A stretch of DNA of 64,000 bases. Source: Spirochaetota bacterium (GTDB taxonomy: Bacteria; Spirochaetota; Spirochaetia; SPDA01; JAJSAL01). Positions 1 to 10,155 of this stretch are shown here, piece by piece. Within the stretch, counting starts at the first letter, position 1, and the number at the start of each line of letters is the position of its first letter. A program made the position numbers and the translations under genes. Below the pieces are notes generated by a model that saw only the letters and a list, made by a program, of their open reading frames with translations, searched no databases and had not been told where the DNA came from. The stretch covers positions 35,970 through 99,969 of the forward strand of contig JAJSAL010000141.1 in NCBI GenBank assembly GCA_024274705.1, read 5' to 3'.

Positions 1-1884
1 ATTATCGTCCTTTCCGTTTCGGTATTTGCGTTCAACGTATGCCGGGGAATCCAGCTTACCAGTGACAACCCGATCGTAACCGAACTGGGGGGTAACAAGG
101 AACAGGGAGGCTTTTTCAGCCGCCTTTTACTCGTTTCTTATGCAATCGCCGGCATTACCGGCATATTCATGGCTTACATTCTGAAAGGTGATCCCGGGCT
201 CACCCGGTACATCGTTATCATTGCAGTAGGGTTAGGCAGCGGACTCATCGGGTCACGGTTTATCAGGGGCATTCCGGAACCCAAAGAAAGCGCAACAGGC
301 ATCCGGGAAAAACTGCTGAACAGCTTCACGGCGAGCATAAAAGAAAAGAACTTTCGTCTCTACTACACTATTCTATTGCTGGGCTTTTTTACCACTTCAA
401 TGATAACGCCGTTCCTCATTGTGTATTTTAAAGAGCTCTATGCTGTTTCGGACAGCCGGATCCTGGTGTTCAACATCTTCGGCAACGCCGGTGCCCTCAT
501 CATGGCACTTATCAGCAGTTATTCCGTAGACAAACTGGGAGCGAAACCCCTTATGTTTACCTTTACCACGATCACCATGACAATCCTGGTACCGGTTATT
601 ATCGCTCCTTCACTTTCGGGCAGCGCCTGGATGTTCATCTTTCCCGCAGCAGTGTTCTTCTTTCATATTATGGGGACAACCGGCATGTACAGTGCCGGGA
701 GAATCTACTTTTTTTCCATCATACATCCGAAACAGCGGCTCAACCTGGGAATCCTCTACTTTATGCTTATCGGTACCGGCGGAGCCCTGGGCTCCCTCCT
801 GGGTGGTACACTTCTGGATATCCTTCTTCAATCCTCCAGGTTGTCCCGGACAGGTGCTTTCAGAACCTATTTCATCCTCCTGTTCGGTCTCCTCCTGGTT
901 GTCATCATCCTGATCCGAAAACTTAAGGATACGGCCCCCTATTCTATCCCGGATGCGATTACTTTTATCCTGTCTCCAAAAGATTTCCGGGCCCTTACCC
1001 TTCTCAGGAAACTTGAACGGTCTAAAACCATAGGCGAAGAAAAAAACACTATCAAAGCCCTGAAAAACACTCCCTCGGTTCTATCTGTGGATCAGCTCCT
1101 GGAAAAACTCAACTCACCGTCGTTGAGTATACGCGGGAATGCCCTCCTTGCACTGAAGAACATCCCCTTAACAGACCAGGTGGAAAAGGTACTTATTTCG
1201 GAACTCCGGAACCATCCCTTTACCACTGCATACCTGGCGGCGGAACTGCTGGGAGAAAAAAAGGCTGTAAAGAGCAGTGCGGCTCTGACGGAAACCCTTA
1301 CATCGGAAGATTATTTCCTTGCTGCGAAGAGCATGGTTGCCCTTGCACAGATCGGGGACATTCAGGGTATGAACAATATATCCGGCATTCTCAAAACGAC
1401 CAGGAATCCGAGACTGATCATTCATGCCGCAAAAGCCTTCGACATATTCGGAGAGCCGCAGTACCTGCCGGTGCTCTTGAGAAAATTGAAACAGAAAATC
1501 TTTCCCTTTATCAGGGATGAAATCATCCTGGCTATTGCGGGTATTCTGGGGTTCTATGACCGGTTCTATACCCTCTACCTGGCGTTTCTGGAAAAAGGGT
1601 ATAACGGGGTATCCCTCCTAACAGATTACCTGGATAACCATGGTGCTGCGCTTTCCCCCGCAGTTCGGAGAGAATTCAGGGAGATGTGTGAAGGAGTGAT
1701 GAGCAATGCGGATGTGTTCAGAAACCAGGTAACGAATCTCCTGGCTGAATATCCGGTGGTGATAAAAGGGGAAGATATATCATCGGCTTTTCGCGAAGCA
1801 GTATCCGACCCTGACGTCTGTAAACTGGAACGGTTTCGGTTCCTTACTGCGTCAATCCTGGTGTACGGAATCTGCCGGAAGTAA
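1..1884 (+). CDS. MFS-type transporter with C-terminal HEAT-like repeats (5' end outside window)
   Basis: The frame is open from base 1, so the gene begins upstream and only its C-terminal 627 residues are here. The first ~310 residues hold strongly hydrophobic helices in an MFS-like arrangement, with a glycine-rich stretch (IGTGGALGSLLGG) typical of transporter helices. After a short charged linker (around base 1000) the protein becomes a soluble helical array with alternating Leu/Ala-rich helices (for example LSIRGNALLALKNIP and FLAAKSMVALAQIG), which reads as HEAT/armadillo-like repeats. It is an inner-membrane protein with a cytoplasmic scaffold. The substrate cannot be told. It converges on trpS with 16 bp between the stops. 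An MFS-HEAT fusion is less common than a plain MFS carrier; the domain call is from pattern only. Confidence 0.7.
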   Translation: MIVLSVSVFAFNVCRGIQLTSDNPIVTELGGNKEQGGFFSRLLLVSYAIAGITGIFMAYILKGDPGLTRYIVIIAVGLGSGLIGSRFIRGIPEPKESATGIREKLLNSFTASIKEKNFRLYYTILLLGFFTTSMITPFLIVYFKELYAVSDSRILVFNIFGNAGALIMALISSYSVDKLGAKPLMFTFTTITMTILVPVIIAPSLSGSAWMFIFPAAVFFFHIMGTTGMYSAGRIYFFSIIHPKQRLNLGILYFMLIGTGGALGSLLGGTLLDILLQSSRLSRTGAFRTYFILLFGLLLVVIILIRKLKDTAPYSIPDAITFILSPKDFRALTLLRKLERSKTIGEEKNTIKALKNTPSVLSVDQLLEKLNSPSLSIRGNALLALKNIPLTDQVEKVLISELRNHPFTTAYLAAELLGEKKAVKSSAALTETLTSEDYFLAAKSMVALAQIGDIQGMNNISGILKTTRNPRLIIHAAKAFDIFGEPQYLPVLLRKLKQKIFPFIRDEIILAIAGILGFYDRFYTLYLAFLEKGYNGVSLLTDYLDNHGAALSPAVRREFREMCEGVMSNADVFRNQVTNLLAEYPVVIKGEDISSAFREAVSDPDVCKLERFRFLTASILVYGICRK

Positions 1885-1900
1885 TTAATCTCAGGGCGGG

Positions 1901-2953
1901 TTATTCCTCCCTTTTTTTCCTGGATTTTTCCGCTTTCCGGGAAATCCGGTTCCAGATCCCGGTAAGACCCATCGCCTTTTTCATCGCTAAAAGGGTCTGT
2001 CCTGCTTCCTGCCTCATACGCATGGTGCCGTCGAAAATCACTTCGTCTACATATCCCGGGCGGCTGCCAAAGATCTCCCTCTGTTCCCGTATGGGATCGA
2101 GGAACCGGTTGAGAGCACGGCTAAGTTTCTCTTTCACTTCCACGTCTCCAACGTTGCCGGACCGGTACCGGGACTTGAGATCTTCCACCTCTTCCCTGTT
2201 GGTATTGAAGATATCGTGATAGATGAATACCGGGTTTCCCTCAACTGTTCCCGGGATATCCGCCCTGATCCGTTTCGGATCTGTATACATGCTGAACACT
2301 TTCTTGTGTACAGCCTTTTCATCATCCGAAAGGAGGATGGCATTACCTAAGGATTTCGACATTTTCGTGTTTCCATCGGTGCCTACAAGGCTCGGCACAT
2401 CACCGATCATCACATCAGGAATAGGGAACACTTCTCCGTAAAGGTTATTGAACCGCCTGCCTATCTCCCGGGTCATCTCTACATGGGCTTCGTTATCTTT
2501 ACCTACCGGTACCAGGTGAGCCCTGGGCATGAGGATATCCGCAGACTGGAGTACAGGGTATCCCAGTAGACCAAAGGGCATTTCTGCAAGATTCGCAGAC
2601 TGGACCATATCTTTCAGGCTGGGCAGCCTCTGCAGACGGGGTACGGTAACCAGCATCTCAAAAATCAAGTTCATTTCGTACACTTCGTGTACTGCAGACT
2701 GAAGATAGATAACCGCCTTGGCCGGATCGATACCGCAGGCCAGGTAGTCCAGCACCATATCCCGTGCATTCTCGGCAATTTCCTCTATTGCGGACTTTTC
2801 CGGCCGGGTGGTCAGGGTATGAAGATCAGCAATGATGAAAAAGCATTCATACTCATCCTGAAGACGCACCCTGTTTTTAAGTGAACCCACGTAATGACCG
2901 AGATGAAGTTTTCCCGTAGGGCGGTCCCCGGTGAGTATCCGTTTCTTATCCAT
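1901..2953 (-). CDS. trpS: Tryptophan--tRNA ligase
   Basis: This charges tRNA-Trp with tryptophan in the cytosol (class Ic synthetase). At 350 residues it has normal length for the bacterial enzyme. The class I HIGH-type signature appears near the N-terminus as PTGKLHLGHYVGS, and the KMSKS loop is intact (NTKMSKSLGNA, about residue 197). The start is the ATG that opens MDKKRILTGDRP. The last ~20 residues are an unusually basic tail (RKAEKSRKKREE). It stands between an MFS gene and an AI-2E permease with no obvious operon partner. I saw no T-box or leader in the short upstream gap. Confidence 0.96.
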   Translation of the reverse strand: MDKKRILTGDRPTGKLHLGHYVGSLKNRVRLQDEYECFFIIADLHTLTTRPEKSAIEEIAENARDMVLDYLACGIDPAKAVIYLQSAVHEVYEMNLIFEMLVTVPRLQRLPSLKDMVQSANLAEMPFGLLGYPVLQSADILMPRAHLVPVGKDNEAHVEMTREIGRRFNNLYGEVFPIPDVMIGDVPSLVGTDGNTKMSKSLGNAILLSDDEKAVHKKVFSMYTDPKRIRADIPGTVEGNPVFIYHDIFNTNREEVEDLKSRYRSGNVGDVEVKEKLSRALNRFLDPIREQREIFGSRPGYVDEVIFDGTMRMRQEAGQTLLAMKKAMGLTGIWNRISRKAEKSRKKREE

Positions 2954-3014
2954 GAAAAGAAAATATCACACCAACCATCTTCCAGCAAGAGTACAGGCAG
3001 TTTCCGTCTGCAAT

Positions 3015-4136
3015 TCAAAACATACTTTTGCGCCGTTTCTTCTTCCTGCCGGTTCCCATCATCACTGCCACGGGATGCAGAGGAGGTACATTCTCACAGA
3101 TAATCTTTACTATTGCCGCTATGGGAACAGATATGAGGGCTCCTACTACCCCCCAGAGCCAGCCCCAGAACACCAGGGAGGCCAGGATGATCACAGGGCT
3201 CAAATTGAGGCGCTGTCCCTGCAGTTTGGGATCGAGGATGTTTCCCCATATCAGTTGTATCCCCATCATGGTGGCGCCTACTGCAACAATGCTGCCTACC
3301 GAAGGGTAAAACTGTACGACTCCCATGAGAAATGTTATAGCAACAACAATGGTAGACCCGATATTGGGGATGAAGTTGAGAAAAAACGCGATAGCTCCCC
3401 ATATAAGGGGGAAGTTCATACCGACGATGGTAAGGCTGAGCCACACGGAAATACCGGTCATGAAACTGATAAAGGTTTTCACTCCCAGGTACCGGGCCAC
3501 CTGGCGGGTAATGTGTTCCAATATAATGCCGATCTTCCGGCTGGTGTGGATGGGAAATGCGTTCTTCAGTTTGCCCTTGAAGTGAGGAGTTTCCAGGAAG
3601 AGAAAAATCAGAACGATAAGGATAATAAAGACAACACCCATGAACCGCATGAAATCACCGGTAAAGGAGACCAGGTAATTCCGGATCGATCCTGTCCACT
3701 CGATCCTGGACAACGGGCTTTCCGGTATATTGAGCCTGTTTAAATATCGCTTGGAAAAATCATTATAGATGTTGTCCATCCTTTCGACGTATTTCGGGTA
3801 TTCTTTGACAAAGGACTGTATGCTGGTAAAAAAGAAAAACCCGATGAGGAAACAGATACCCAGGATGATCAGGATAACGATAACAATGGAAAGAATTCTG
3901 GGAACTCCCCATTTACTCAACTTTTTGACAACTGGTTCGAATACAACGGATAATAGAAGGGCGATGGTAAGAGGCAGGGCGACAGGCTGGGTAAACTCCA
4001 GCACCAGTCCCAGGCCGATAACAACGATGATTCCAAGAAGTATAACAATAACTTTCTGAAGATTCACAATCAAGATTATATCATAGAAACGGTTTTTACT
4101 TAAGGGAATACAAAATTTTAAGACCCATGGAGACAT
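3015..4136 (-). CDS. AI-2E family transporter (TqsA/PerM-like permease)
   Basis: Polytopic inner-membrane protein of the AI-2E transporter family (PF01594). The sequence shows an N-terminal pair of helices, a soluble segment (about residues 100-150) and then a cluster of C-terminal helices with family-typical Gly/Pro positions (NFIPNIGS, WGNILDPKLQGQ). Members export small molecules or act as cation/proton antiporters; the substrate here is unknown. The tail is short and very basic (GRKKKRRKS). The start is uncertain: the ATG at 4136 lacks a good ribosome-binding site, and TTG/GTG codons at 4073 and 4067 would remove about 20 residues and better fit the family N-terminus. Confidence 0.85.
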   Translation of the reverse strand: MSPWVLKFCIPLSKNRFYDIILIVNLQKVIVILLGIIVVIGLGLVLEFTQPVALPLTIALLLSVVFEPVVKKLSKWGVPRILSIVIVILIILGICFLIGFFFFTSIQSFVKEYPKYVERMDNIYNDFSKRYLNRLNIPESPLSRIEWTGSIRNYLVSFTGDFMRFMGVVFIILIVLIFLFLETPHFKGKLKNAFPIHTSRKIGIILEHITRQVARYLGVKTFISFMTGISVWLSLTIVGMNFPLIWGAIAFFLNFIPNIGSTIVVAITFLMGVVQFYPSVGSIVAVGATMMGIQLIWGNILDPKLQGQRLNLSPVIILASLVFWGWLWGVVGALISVPIAAIVKIICENVPPLHPVAVMMGTGRKKKRRKSMF

Positions 4137-4198
4137 CCAATGACGGAGGACCCCATGAGTCAGTATAAAAATAAGTCTACTATTTCAACAAGAGATCG

Positions 4199-6667
4199 TT
4201 AAAACTCCTCAAACTTTTCATCCATCTGCATTTTTTCAACACCAGCTTGCCGGATATGCAGGGTGTGTGCCGTTGTTATATCTCTACCATTTTCTACGGC
4301 AGGTTCGGAAGGATCCGCTATGCCGGTTTCATGTTCTGTTTTCCTGTTTTCTACAGGAGTACTGATTTCCCGTTGCAGGGTTATCTTTGTAGTTAATTCC
4401 GGCTTTGGTTTTTTCTCTTCTGAAGTACTTTGATACGGAGATTCCAATAATTGGCTTTTACCCATTTCAGAATCACCGGTTTTAAAAAAGGAAATAACAT
4501 CCTGTAATTTTTGCGACTGTCCCGACAATTCATTGGAAGTAGCCGCCATTTCTTCTGCCTGGCTGGCCAGCTCCTAAGTTGTAGATGCCATTTCTTCCGC
4601 TTGACTGGATTGTTCTTCCGCCGTTGACGACATTTCTTCTGCGAAAGAGGCGTTTTGCTGGATAACCGCATCCAGTTGCACAAGAGCCTGGTTTATTTGT
4701 TCTACCCCCGAATTTTGTTCAGCAGAAGCCGCACTTATTTCCTGGATTAATTCAGCGGTTTTTTTAATATCCGGAACAATTTTTTCCAGCATTTCCCCGG
4801 CTGTTTCAGCAATTTCGACACTGGAAAGGGACAGCTCACTTATTTCTGCAGCAGCTTTTTGACTTCTTTCGGCTAATTTCCGCACCTCGGAAGCTACTAC
4901 TGCAAATCCTTTTCCATGTTCACCAGCCCGGGCTGCTTCGATAGCCGCGTTCAAAGCAAGCAGATTCGTTTGCCTGGCAATTTCCTCGATAATTGATATT
5001 TTACTGGCTATTTCTTTCATTGCCGTCACAGTTTCGGCAACGGCCCGGCCGCCCTGTTCTCCATCATCAGCAACTTTCAGGGCAATTTTTTCAGTCTGCA
5101 TTGCATTGTCAGAGTTCTGTCGAATATTAGCAGCCATTTCTTCCATGGAAGATGAGACTTCCTCTGCAGAGGCAGCTTGTTCGGCAGCGCCCTGTGATAA
5201 CTGCTGTGAAGAAGAACTTATTGCGCTTGCTCCTGAAGAAACCTGCTGTGTTGCCTCACTTATCTGGTTAGAACCATTTGCAAGCTGCTCCGCGGCAGCG
5301 CTTATTCCTCCACTCCCTAAGGCCACATTTACTGCCGCTGCTTTAACATTATAAACTATCTGTTTCAGATTCAATACCATATCCTGCAATGCCGAGCAGA
5401 GGATGCCTACTTCGTCTTTTTGATCTATCTCTACTTTTACAGTCAAATCTCCACCGGCGATTTTTTTAAACACCGTTACCAATGAAGCCATGGGCCTGGT
5501 AATGCCCCTGCTCAGAATAACACCCAAAATGATGCCAATCAACAAAGCAGCCAGCGATACAGATATCGATATTATTACAGAACTTTGTCTTATCCGGTTT
5601 CCTGATACTTTGGCAGCAACCATTTCTCCACTGGCTGCTTCTTCTACTTTGGTCAGCAAGGCTGCAGCTTCATCACTATACGCTCCTACTTCCGCTATTG
5701 ATTTTTCAACTAGTTTTGATTCCCCGATTAATTTTCGCTGCATCTCCATCAAACGCAATGCAGCGGTCTGAAAGCCTGTGTGATTGCCATCCAGTTCCTG
5801 CACCGCATTCTGTATTTCAGCATTACCGGTAGCAATAACCCTTGTGCCGTCAACTAATCCACCTTTAAGAATGGCATTTATTTTTCCCTCAAAATCTTCA
5901 ATAAAAAAATCATACTCGGATTGAATTGCATCAAGCTTTAACAGATCATTGGTTTGTTTAATCTCCTCTAATTTTATTCTTGTTTGGGCCAGTGAAGTTT
6001 TCAATTCATTTGCCATGTCTGCCAGGGGCACTTGTTCCCGGATAACCCGGTCAAGTGCCGCAACGGAGGTTGCCGCCTGGGATTTACTGTCAAGTTCAAA
6101 CGATATTAACTCTTCCACCTTGCTTAGATCCAGCAGCACTTCATCATAGATTTTTTCCATATCAGCCATCGCCACCCAGGCATCGGCATCAGCCGCCATT
6201 GCAACTGCTATTTCATCCATCATGCCCTGCGCGGCTTTCTGGAATTTCATCTTATGAATCTCATCAGCTTTTTCGACTAAATTTGCAAGGTCCTGGTTAT
6301 CAGTTTTAATAATTACGACATCGCCTACTTCTCCGCCATTGAGGATGGCATTCGCATACCGGTCAAAATCCTCCAACGTGGAAAGGTACGTCCCCGCCAG
6401 TTCTGTAAGCCTGTCTTCCTGACCGGAGCTCTTAAGTCCTGATGCGCGGGTATATTCCTGCAGGGTGGCTCGTGCCTTCATAAGCGATATTTTCATTTCA
6501 TTTGCCATGTCTACTAATGGAGCTTCTTCTTCTCCTACAATTTTAAGTGATCTTCCCACGTTTTGCAGACCTATATAACTGATCACAGCAGTTATAACCA
6601 TCAGTAGTAACAGCAGCCCGAATCCTACTGCCAGTTTCGTTCCAATTTTGTTGTCTTTCCATGCCAT
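4199..6667 (-). pseudogene. Methyl-accepting chemotaxis protein interrupted by an in-frame amber codon
   Basis: The start is ATG 6667 behind AGGAGGAAG. Layout: TM1 (residues ~10-33), a long periplasmic region, TM2 (~364-386), HAMP, then the cytoplasmic signalling domain with the conserved tip [18 protein letters not shown]. The periplasmic region is an internal tandem duplication: residues ~44-150 and ~207-305 share PLxDMANExK, NAILxGG and FQxAA at the same spacing, so it is a doubled helical-bundle sensor. At 4574-4576 a TAG interrupts the frame after MASTT. The same frame then continues with typical receptor sequence (ELASQAEEMAAT) and a ~100-residue tail to 4199. Without readthrough the C-terminal part of the coiled coil and the tail are lost. 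The expected residue is Glu or Gln, one base away from TAG. Confidence 0.85.
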
Positions 6668-6703
6668 TCCATCTTCCTCCTTGGATAAATAAAAACAGCA
6701 CAT

Positions 6704-7082
6704 TAAGCCGCATTTATTTATAAAAATTAATGATAGTAAAACGCACTATGAAATGCAAACAATCGTATTAATTCATTTATTATTTTTCCGGGGCCAATAT
6801 CCGGCCTCCCGGAAAAACTGACAGGTTCATCCCGGACATCCTGAAAGACTGAAAGTGCCGGACCACAGGGCTGTTCGAAGAGGTGAGAAACCAGACATTT
6901 GAACTTGATGAGCTTCTACCCATGTACCGCCTAATCCCGGCACATATCAACTTAATTGAAGGAGGTTGGCATTTCCGGCGCCGTCTGTTTATTGTAAAAA
7001 AACATTGCTTTTCAGCAGGATCCATGGTTTAATGGGAGGAACGAAAGGACGGCATGGGAAGGGCCGTTTTCTTTTTCGTTTC
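6704..7082. other. Intergenic region with an unidentified coding relic
   Basis: No intact gene was found between the chemoreceptor and lacI. On the + strand a frame reads through about 6815-7032 with one in-frame TGA at 6850-6852 (FIPDILKD, stop, KCRTTGLFEEVRNQ, then FELDELLPMYRL and INLIEGGWHFRRRL). It has protein-like composition, so it may be the remains of a gene, but I do not recognise a family. A weak promoter-like pair for lacI (TTGCTT at 7005, 17 bp, TTTAAT at 7028) lies at its end. Confidence 0.3.
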
Positions 7083-7102
7083 GCACGCAATCGATTGCGT
7101 GC
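7083..7102. promoter_or_regulatory. LacI-family operator (20-bp perfect palindrome)
   Basis: GCACGCAATCGATTGCGTGC reads the same on both strands and has the central CG step typical of LacI-family operators. It lies 21 bp upstream of the lacI start at 7124, where it would repress its own gene. A related imperfect site precedes fucI. Confidence 0.85.
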
Positions 7103-7123
7103 AAAACAGGATATGTTCGGCGA

Positions 7124-8131
7124 ATGAGACTGAAAGACATTGCCAAAACCTTTGGTGTCGCAACTTCTACTATTTCCCGTGCGCTGAATGACGATACGCA
7201 AATTTCACGTTCTCTGCGGAAGCGTATCAAAGAATATGCTCAGAGAACTGGTTACCGGAAAAATGTATTGGCCAGAAGTCTGAAAACGAACCGGTCCAAC
7301 ATCATCGGTTTTATCGCTCCTGAACTCTCAAATGACTTTTTCATGAATGTAGCCCAGGGCGTGGAGGACAAGCTTAAGAAAAAAGGGTTCAGTCTTATTG
7401 TGTGCAATTCAAACGAAAAACTCGATGAGGAAAAACGGAGGCTTGAACTTCTTCTTGAACACCAGGTTGACGGAGTTATTATCATACCTTGTTCTTCCCT
7501 TGGTTCCCACCTGGATGCACTTTCGGAAAGAGGAATTCCTTTTGTACTGGTGGACCGGCTGTCAGAAGATATCGACTCTGACGCTGTCCTGGTCGACAAT
7601 ACCGGGGGTTCATATAAAGCGGTGGAGTACCTGATCACCCACGGTATTCATCAAATCGGTTTTATCGGCGGAGATATGAACCTTACATCGGCAAAAGAAC
7701 GTTTTACCGGGTATACCCGGGCACTGGAAGATTATCATATCCGTCTGGACGACTCCATCATCCGTTTCGGTGATTTTCATGTGCACAGCGGGTATGTTTG
7801 CATGGAAAGCCTTCTTAATACTCCGGAACCTCCGAAGAACGTGTTTATCGCAAACTTTTTTATGCATTTAGGAGCAACTAAATTTCTGTTTGAACAGCCG
7901 TTGAATAACCGGGACATGGTGAAGATCGCCGGTTTTGATGAAATGTACCTTTCTCCTGTACTGGGCTTTGCCAGTCTTACCGTGGCTCAGCCTGTACCTG
8001 ATATCGGCAGGGAGGCCGCATCGATCCTGATAGACCGTATACAGGGGGTTGATTTTACGTTTCCGAAAATTTCCCGTCTCGATACGAAACTTGTCATTCA
8101 TGATGAGTCATTGAAAAGGAACATGATATAG
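7124..8131 (+). CDS. LacI-family transcriptional regulator of the fucose locus
   Basis: A 335-residue repressor with an N-terminal helix-turn-helix (LKDIAKTFGVATSTISRALN), the hinge helix region (NVLARSLKTNRSN) and a periplasmic-binding-protein-like sensor domain ending with the usual SLTVAQPVPDIG segment. It has normal length. The start ATG 7124 is the only one that preserves the helix-turn-helix; its ribosome-binding site is weak. It is followed by fucI in the same direction. Palindromes upstream of both genes suggest autoregulation and control of fucI, with L-fucose or a breakdown product as a likely effector (inferred from the neighbour). Confidence 0.93.
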   Translation: MRLKDIAKTFGVATSTISRALNDDTQISRSLRKRIKEYAQRTGYRKNVLARSLKTNRSNIIGFIAPELSNDFFMNVAQGVEDKLKKKGFSLIVCNSNEKLDEEKRRLELLLEHQVDGVIIIPCSSLGSHLDALSERGIPFVLVDRLSEDIDSDAVLVDNTGGSYKAVEYLITHGIHQIGFIGGDMNLTSAKERFTGYTRALEDYHIRLDDSIIRFGDFHVHSGYVCMESLLNTPEPPKNVFIANFFMHLGATKFLFEQPLNNRDMVKIAGFDEMYLSPVLGFASLTVAQPVPDIGREAASILIDRIQGVDFTFPKISRLDTKLVIHDESLKRNMI

Positions 8132-8144
8132 AAACTAATGTTTA

Positions 8145-8166
8145 TATATGCAATCGTTTGCGTATA
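8145..8166. promoter_or_regulatory. Second LacI-type operator, upstream of fucI
   Basis: An imperfect 22-bp palindrome with core GCAATCGTTTGC, centred on CG at 8155/8156. It shares the GCAATCG half with the perfect site at 7083-7102. It lies just ahead of the fucI ribosome-binding site, so bound repressor would block fucI transcription. Confidence 0.75.
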
Positions 8167-8179
8167 CATGGAGGAAGAC

Positions 8180-9991
8180 ATGGCACAAGTACAAGGTATG
8201 AAGCACATTCCACCGGTGAACAGGCTCCGGAACGGACTTCCAAAGGTAGGTATCCGCCCGACAATCGACGGCAGGCGGGAAGGAATCAGGGAATCCCTGG
8301 AACAGCAGACCATGGAAATGGCACAGGGCGCCGCCAGACTTATTACCGAAAACCTTACACACCCCTGCGGGCTCCCCGTAGAATGCGTTATAGCGGAATC
8401 TACTATCGGAGGTGTTGCTGAAGCCACACGGTGTGAGGAACAATTCCAACGGGAGGGGGTCGGACTTTCTCTTACCGTAACTCCCTGCTGGTGTTACGGA
8501 TCGGAAACCATGGATATGGATCCCTTACGGCCGAAAGCAGTGTGGGGGTTCAACGGTACCGAACGGCCGGGAGCAGTGTACCTCGCTGCAGTACTCGCCG
8601 CACATACCCAGAAAGGTCTTCCCGCATTTGGGATCTACGGAAGAGATGTACAGGATCCAGGTGACACCACGGTTCCGCCTGATGTAAAAGAGAAAATCCT
8701 GCGATTCGTCACGGCAGGTCTGGCTGTAGCCCGGATGAAAGGGACCTCCTACCTTTCTTTCGGTTCTGTTTCCATGGGCATTGCAGGATCGATTGTAGAT
8801 GAAACTTTTTTCCAGGATTTCCTCGGCATGCGGAATGAATATGTAGACATGTCGGAATTTATACGAAGGCTGGACCAGAACATATTCGACCCTGAAGAAT
8901 TTGAACTTGCCGCAGCATGGGTAAAGGATAACTGTCAGGAAGGGCCGGACAACAACCGGCAGGACCTGAAAAAAACAGCTGGGGAAAAAGAACAGGACTG
9001 GGCTGTTTCCATCAAGATGACCATGATCGCCCGTGACCTGATGGTAGGCAATCCACGCCTCGCTGAACTTGGATTTCCCGAGGAAGCCCTGGGGCACAAC
9101 GCCTTGGCTTCCGGTTTCCAGGGACAGAGGCAATGGACCGACTTCATGCCTAGCGCGGATTTCATGGAAACCATGCTTAACACATCCTTTGACTGGAACG
9201 GTATCCGCCAACCTTTTATCATGGCCACGGAAAACGACTGTATGAACGGTGTGGCCATGCTTTTCGGCCACCTTCTTACCGGTACATCACAAATCTTTTC
9301 CGATGTCCGGACCTACTGGAGTAACGATGCCATCAAACGGGTTACCGGGAAATCCTTAAGCGGTATAGGTAAAAACGGCATCATCCATCTTATCAATTCC
9401 GGTTCTACGACGATGGACGGAACAGGACAGCAGTCCCGGGATGGAAAACCGGTGATGAAACAATATTGGGATATCACCAGGGAGGAAGCGGCAGCATGCC
9501 TGGATGCAACCCGTTTCTGTGCTGCAAACAGGGAATACTTCCGGGGAGGCGGATTTTCCACTACGTTCCTTACCCTGGGGAACATGCCGGTAACCATGTC
9601 CAGGGTCAACCTGGTGAAAGGACTGGGACCGGTCCTGCAGATCGCAGAAGGGCATACCGTGGACCTGGACAAGGACATCCACACCACCCTGGACAAACGG
9701 ACCGACCCCACCTGGCCGACTACCTGGTTCGCACCCCGCCTTACCGGTACCGGCGCTTTCAGCGATGTGTATTCCGTCATGGCTAACTGGGGAGCGAACC
9801 ACGGCGCAATCACCTACGGCCACATCGGCGCGGACCTTATCACCCTGGCGTCCATGCTCCGGATTCCCGTGAGTATGCACAATGTTCCGGCAAAATCGAT
9901 ATTCCGGCCAAGCGCATGGGCTTCCTTCGGTATGGAACCGGAAGGTTCGGATTACCGGGCCTGTGCCCTTTTCGGTCCCCGTTACTCATAG
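8180..9991 (+). CDS. fucI: L-fucose isomerase
   Basis: Converts L-fucose (also D-arabinose) to the 2-ketose in the cytosol; Mn-dependent. I chose ATG 8180 behind GGAGGAAG, giving 603 residues, close to the ~590 of the E. coli enzyme. An upstream ATG at 8138 would run through the operator. The active-site segments known from E. coli FucI are visible: the Glu in [12 protein letters not shown], the Asp in [10 protein letters not shown], and the His in [10 protein letters not shown], followed by the conserved ending [11 protein letters not shown]...DYRAC. The stop TAG at 9991 is at the family's usual end point. It is the first structural gene downstream of the LacI regulator. Confidence 0.97.
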   Translation: MAQVQGMKHIPPVNRLRNGLPKVGIRPTIDGRREGIRESLEQQTMEMAQGAARLITENLTHPCGLPVECVIAESTIGGVAEATRCEEQFQREGVGLSLTVTPCWCYGSETMDMDPLRPKAVWGFNGTERPGAVYLAAVLAAHTQKGLPAFGIYGRDVQDPGDTTVPPDVKEKILRFVTAGLAVARMKGTSYLSFGSVSMGIAGSIVDETFFQDFLGMRNEYVDMSEFIRRLDQNIFDPEEFELAAAWVKDNCQEGPDNNRQDLKKTAGEKEQDWAVSIKMTMIARDLMVGNPRLAELGFPEEALGHNALASGFQGQRQWTDFMPSADFMETMLNTSFDWNGIRQPFIMATENDCMNGVAMLFGHLLTGTSQIFSDVRTYWSNDAIKRVTGKSLSGIGKNGIIHLINSGSTTMDGTGQQSRDGKPVMKQYWDITREEAAACLDATRFCAANREYFRGGGFSTTFLTLGNMPVTMSRVNLVKGLGPVLQIAEGHTVDLDKDIHTTLDKRTDPTWPTTWFAPRLTGTGAFSDVYSVMANWGANHGAITYGHIGADLITLASMLRIPVSMHNVPAKSIFRPSAWASFGMEPEGSDYRACALFGPRYS

Positions 9992-10155
9992 GAGAATACA
10001 ACGCTAACGATCTGGTCTTCACAGACGGCAATGTCTCCATGACAGACCGGTTTGCCTTTTACGAACAGGCAAAAAAGGCGTATGCCGCTGTTGCAGCCGG
10101 AGAAATCTCGTTGTATGCTGATACGATCCTAATTAAAGGGGTGATAAACGGATAA
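9992..10155 (+). pseudogene. fucU: fucU (L-fucose mutarotase) remnant, C-terminal ~45 residues only
   Basis: After fucI comes a good ribosome-binding site (GGAGAA, from 9991) but no start codon where one should be. The frame then reads DRFAFYEQAKKAYAAV...LYADTILIKGVI to TAA 10153-10155. This matches the C-terminal end of FucU/RbsD-type mutarotases (E. coli FucU has NRFAFYERAQKAF...YGNILLKKGV). About two thirds of the gene is therefore missing, apparently deleted from just after the ribosome-binding site. Its stop overlaps the SDR start as TAATG, which indicates an ancestral fucI-fucU-SDR operon. No function is expected. Confidence 0.8.

Noticed and set aside
2931..3743. Long + strand frame (270 codons) opposite the AI-2E permease
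   Set aside because: Low-complexity, His/Asp-rich translation with no family features; it lies fully antisense to a clear membrane protein gene.
8525..9271. Minus-strand frame of 248 codons inside fucI
   Set aside because: Antisense shadow of a well-conserved gene; no ribosome-binding site and no recognisable domain.
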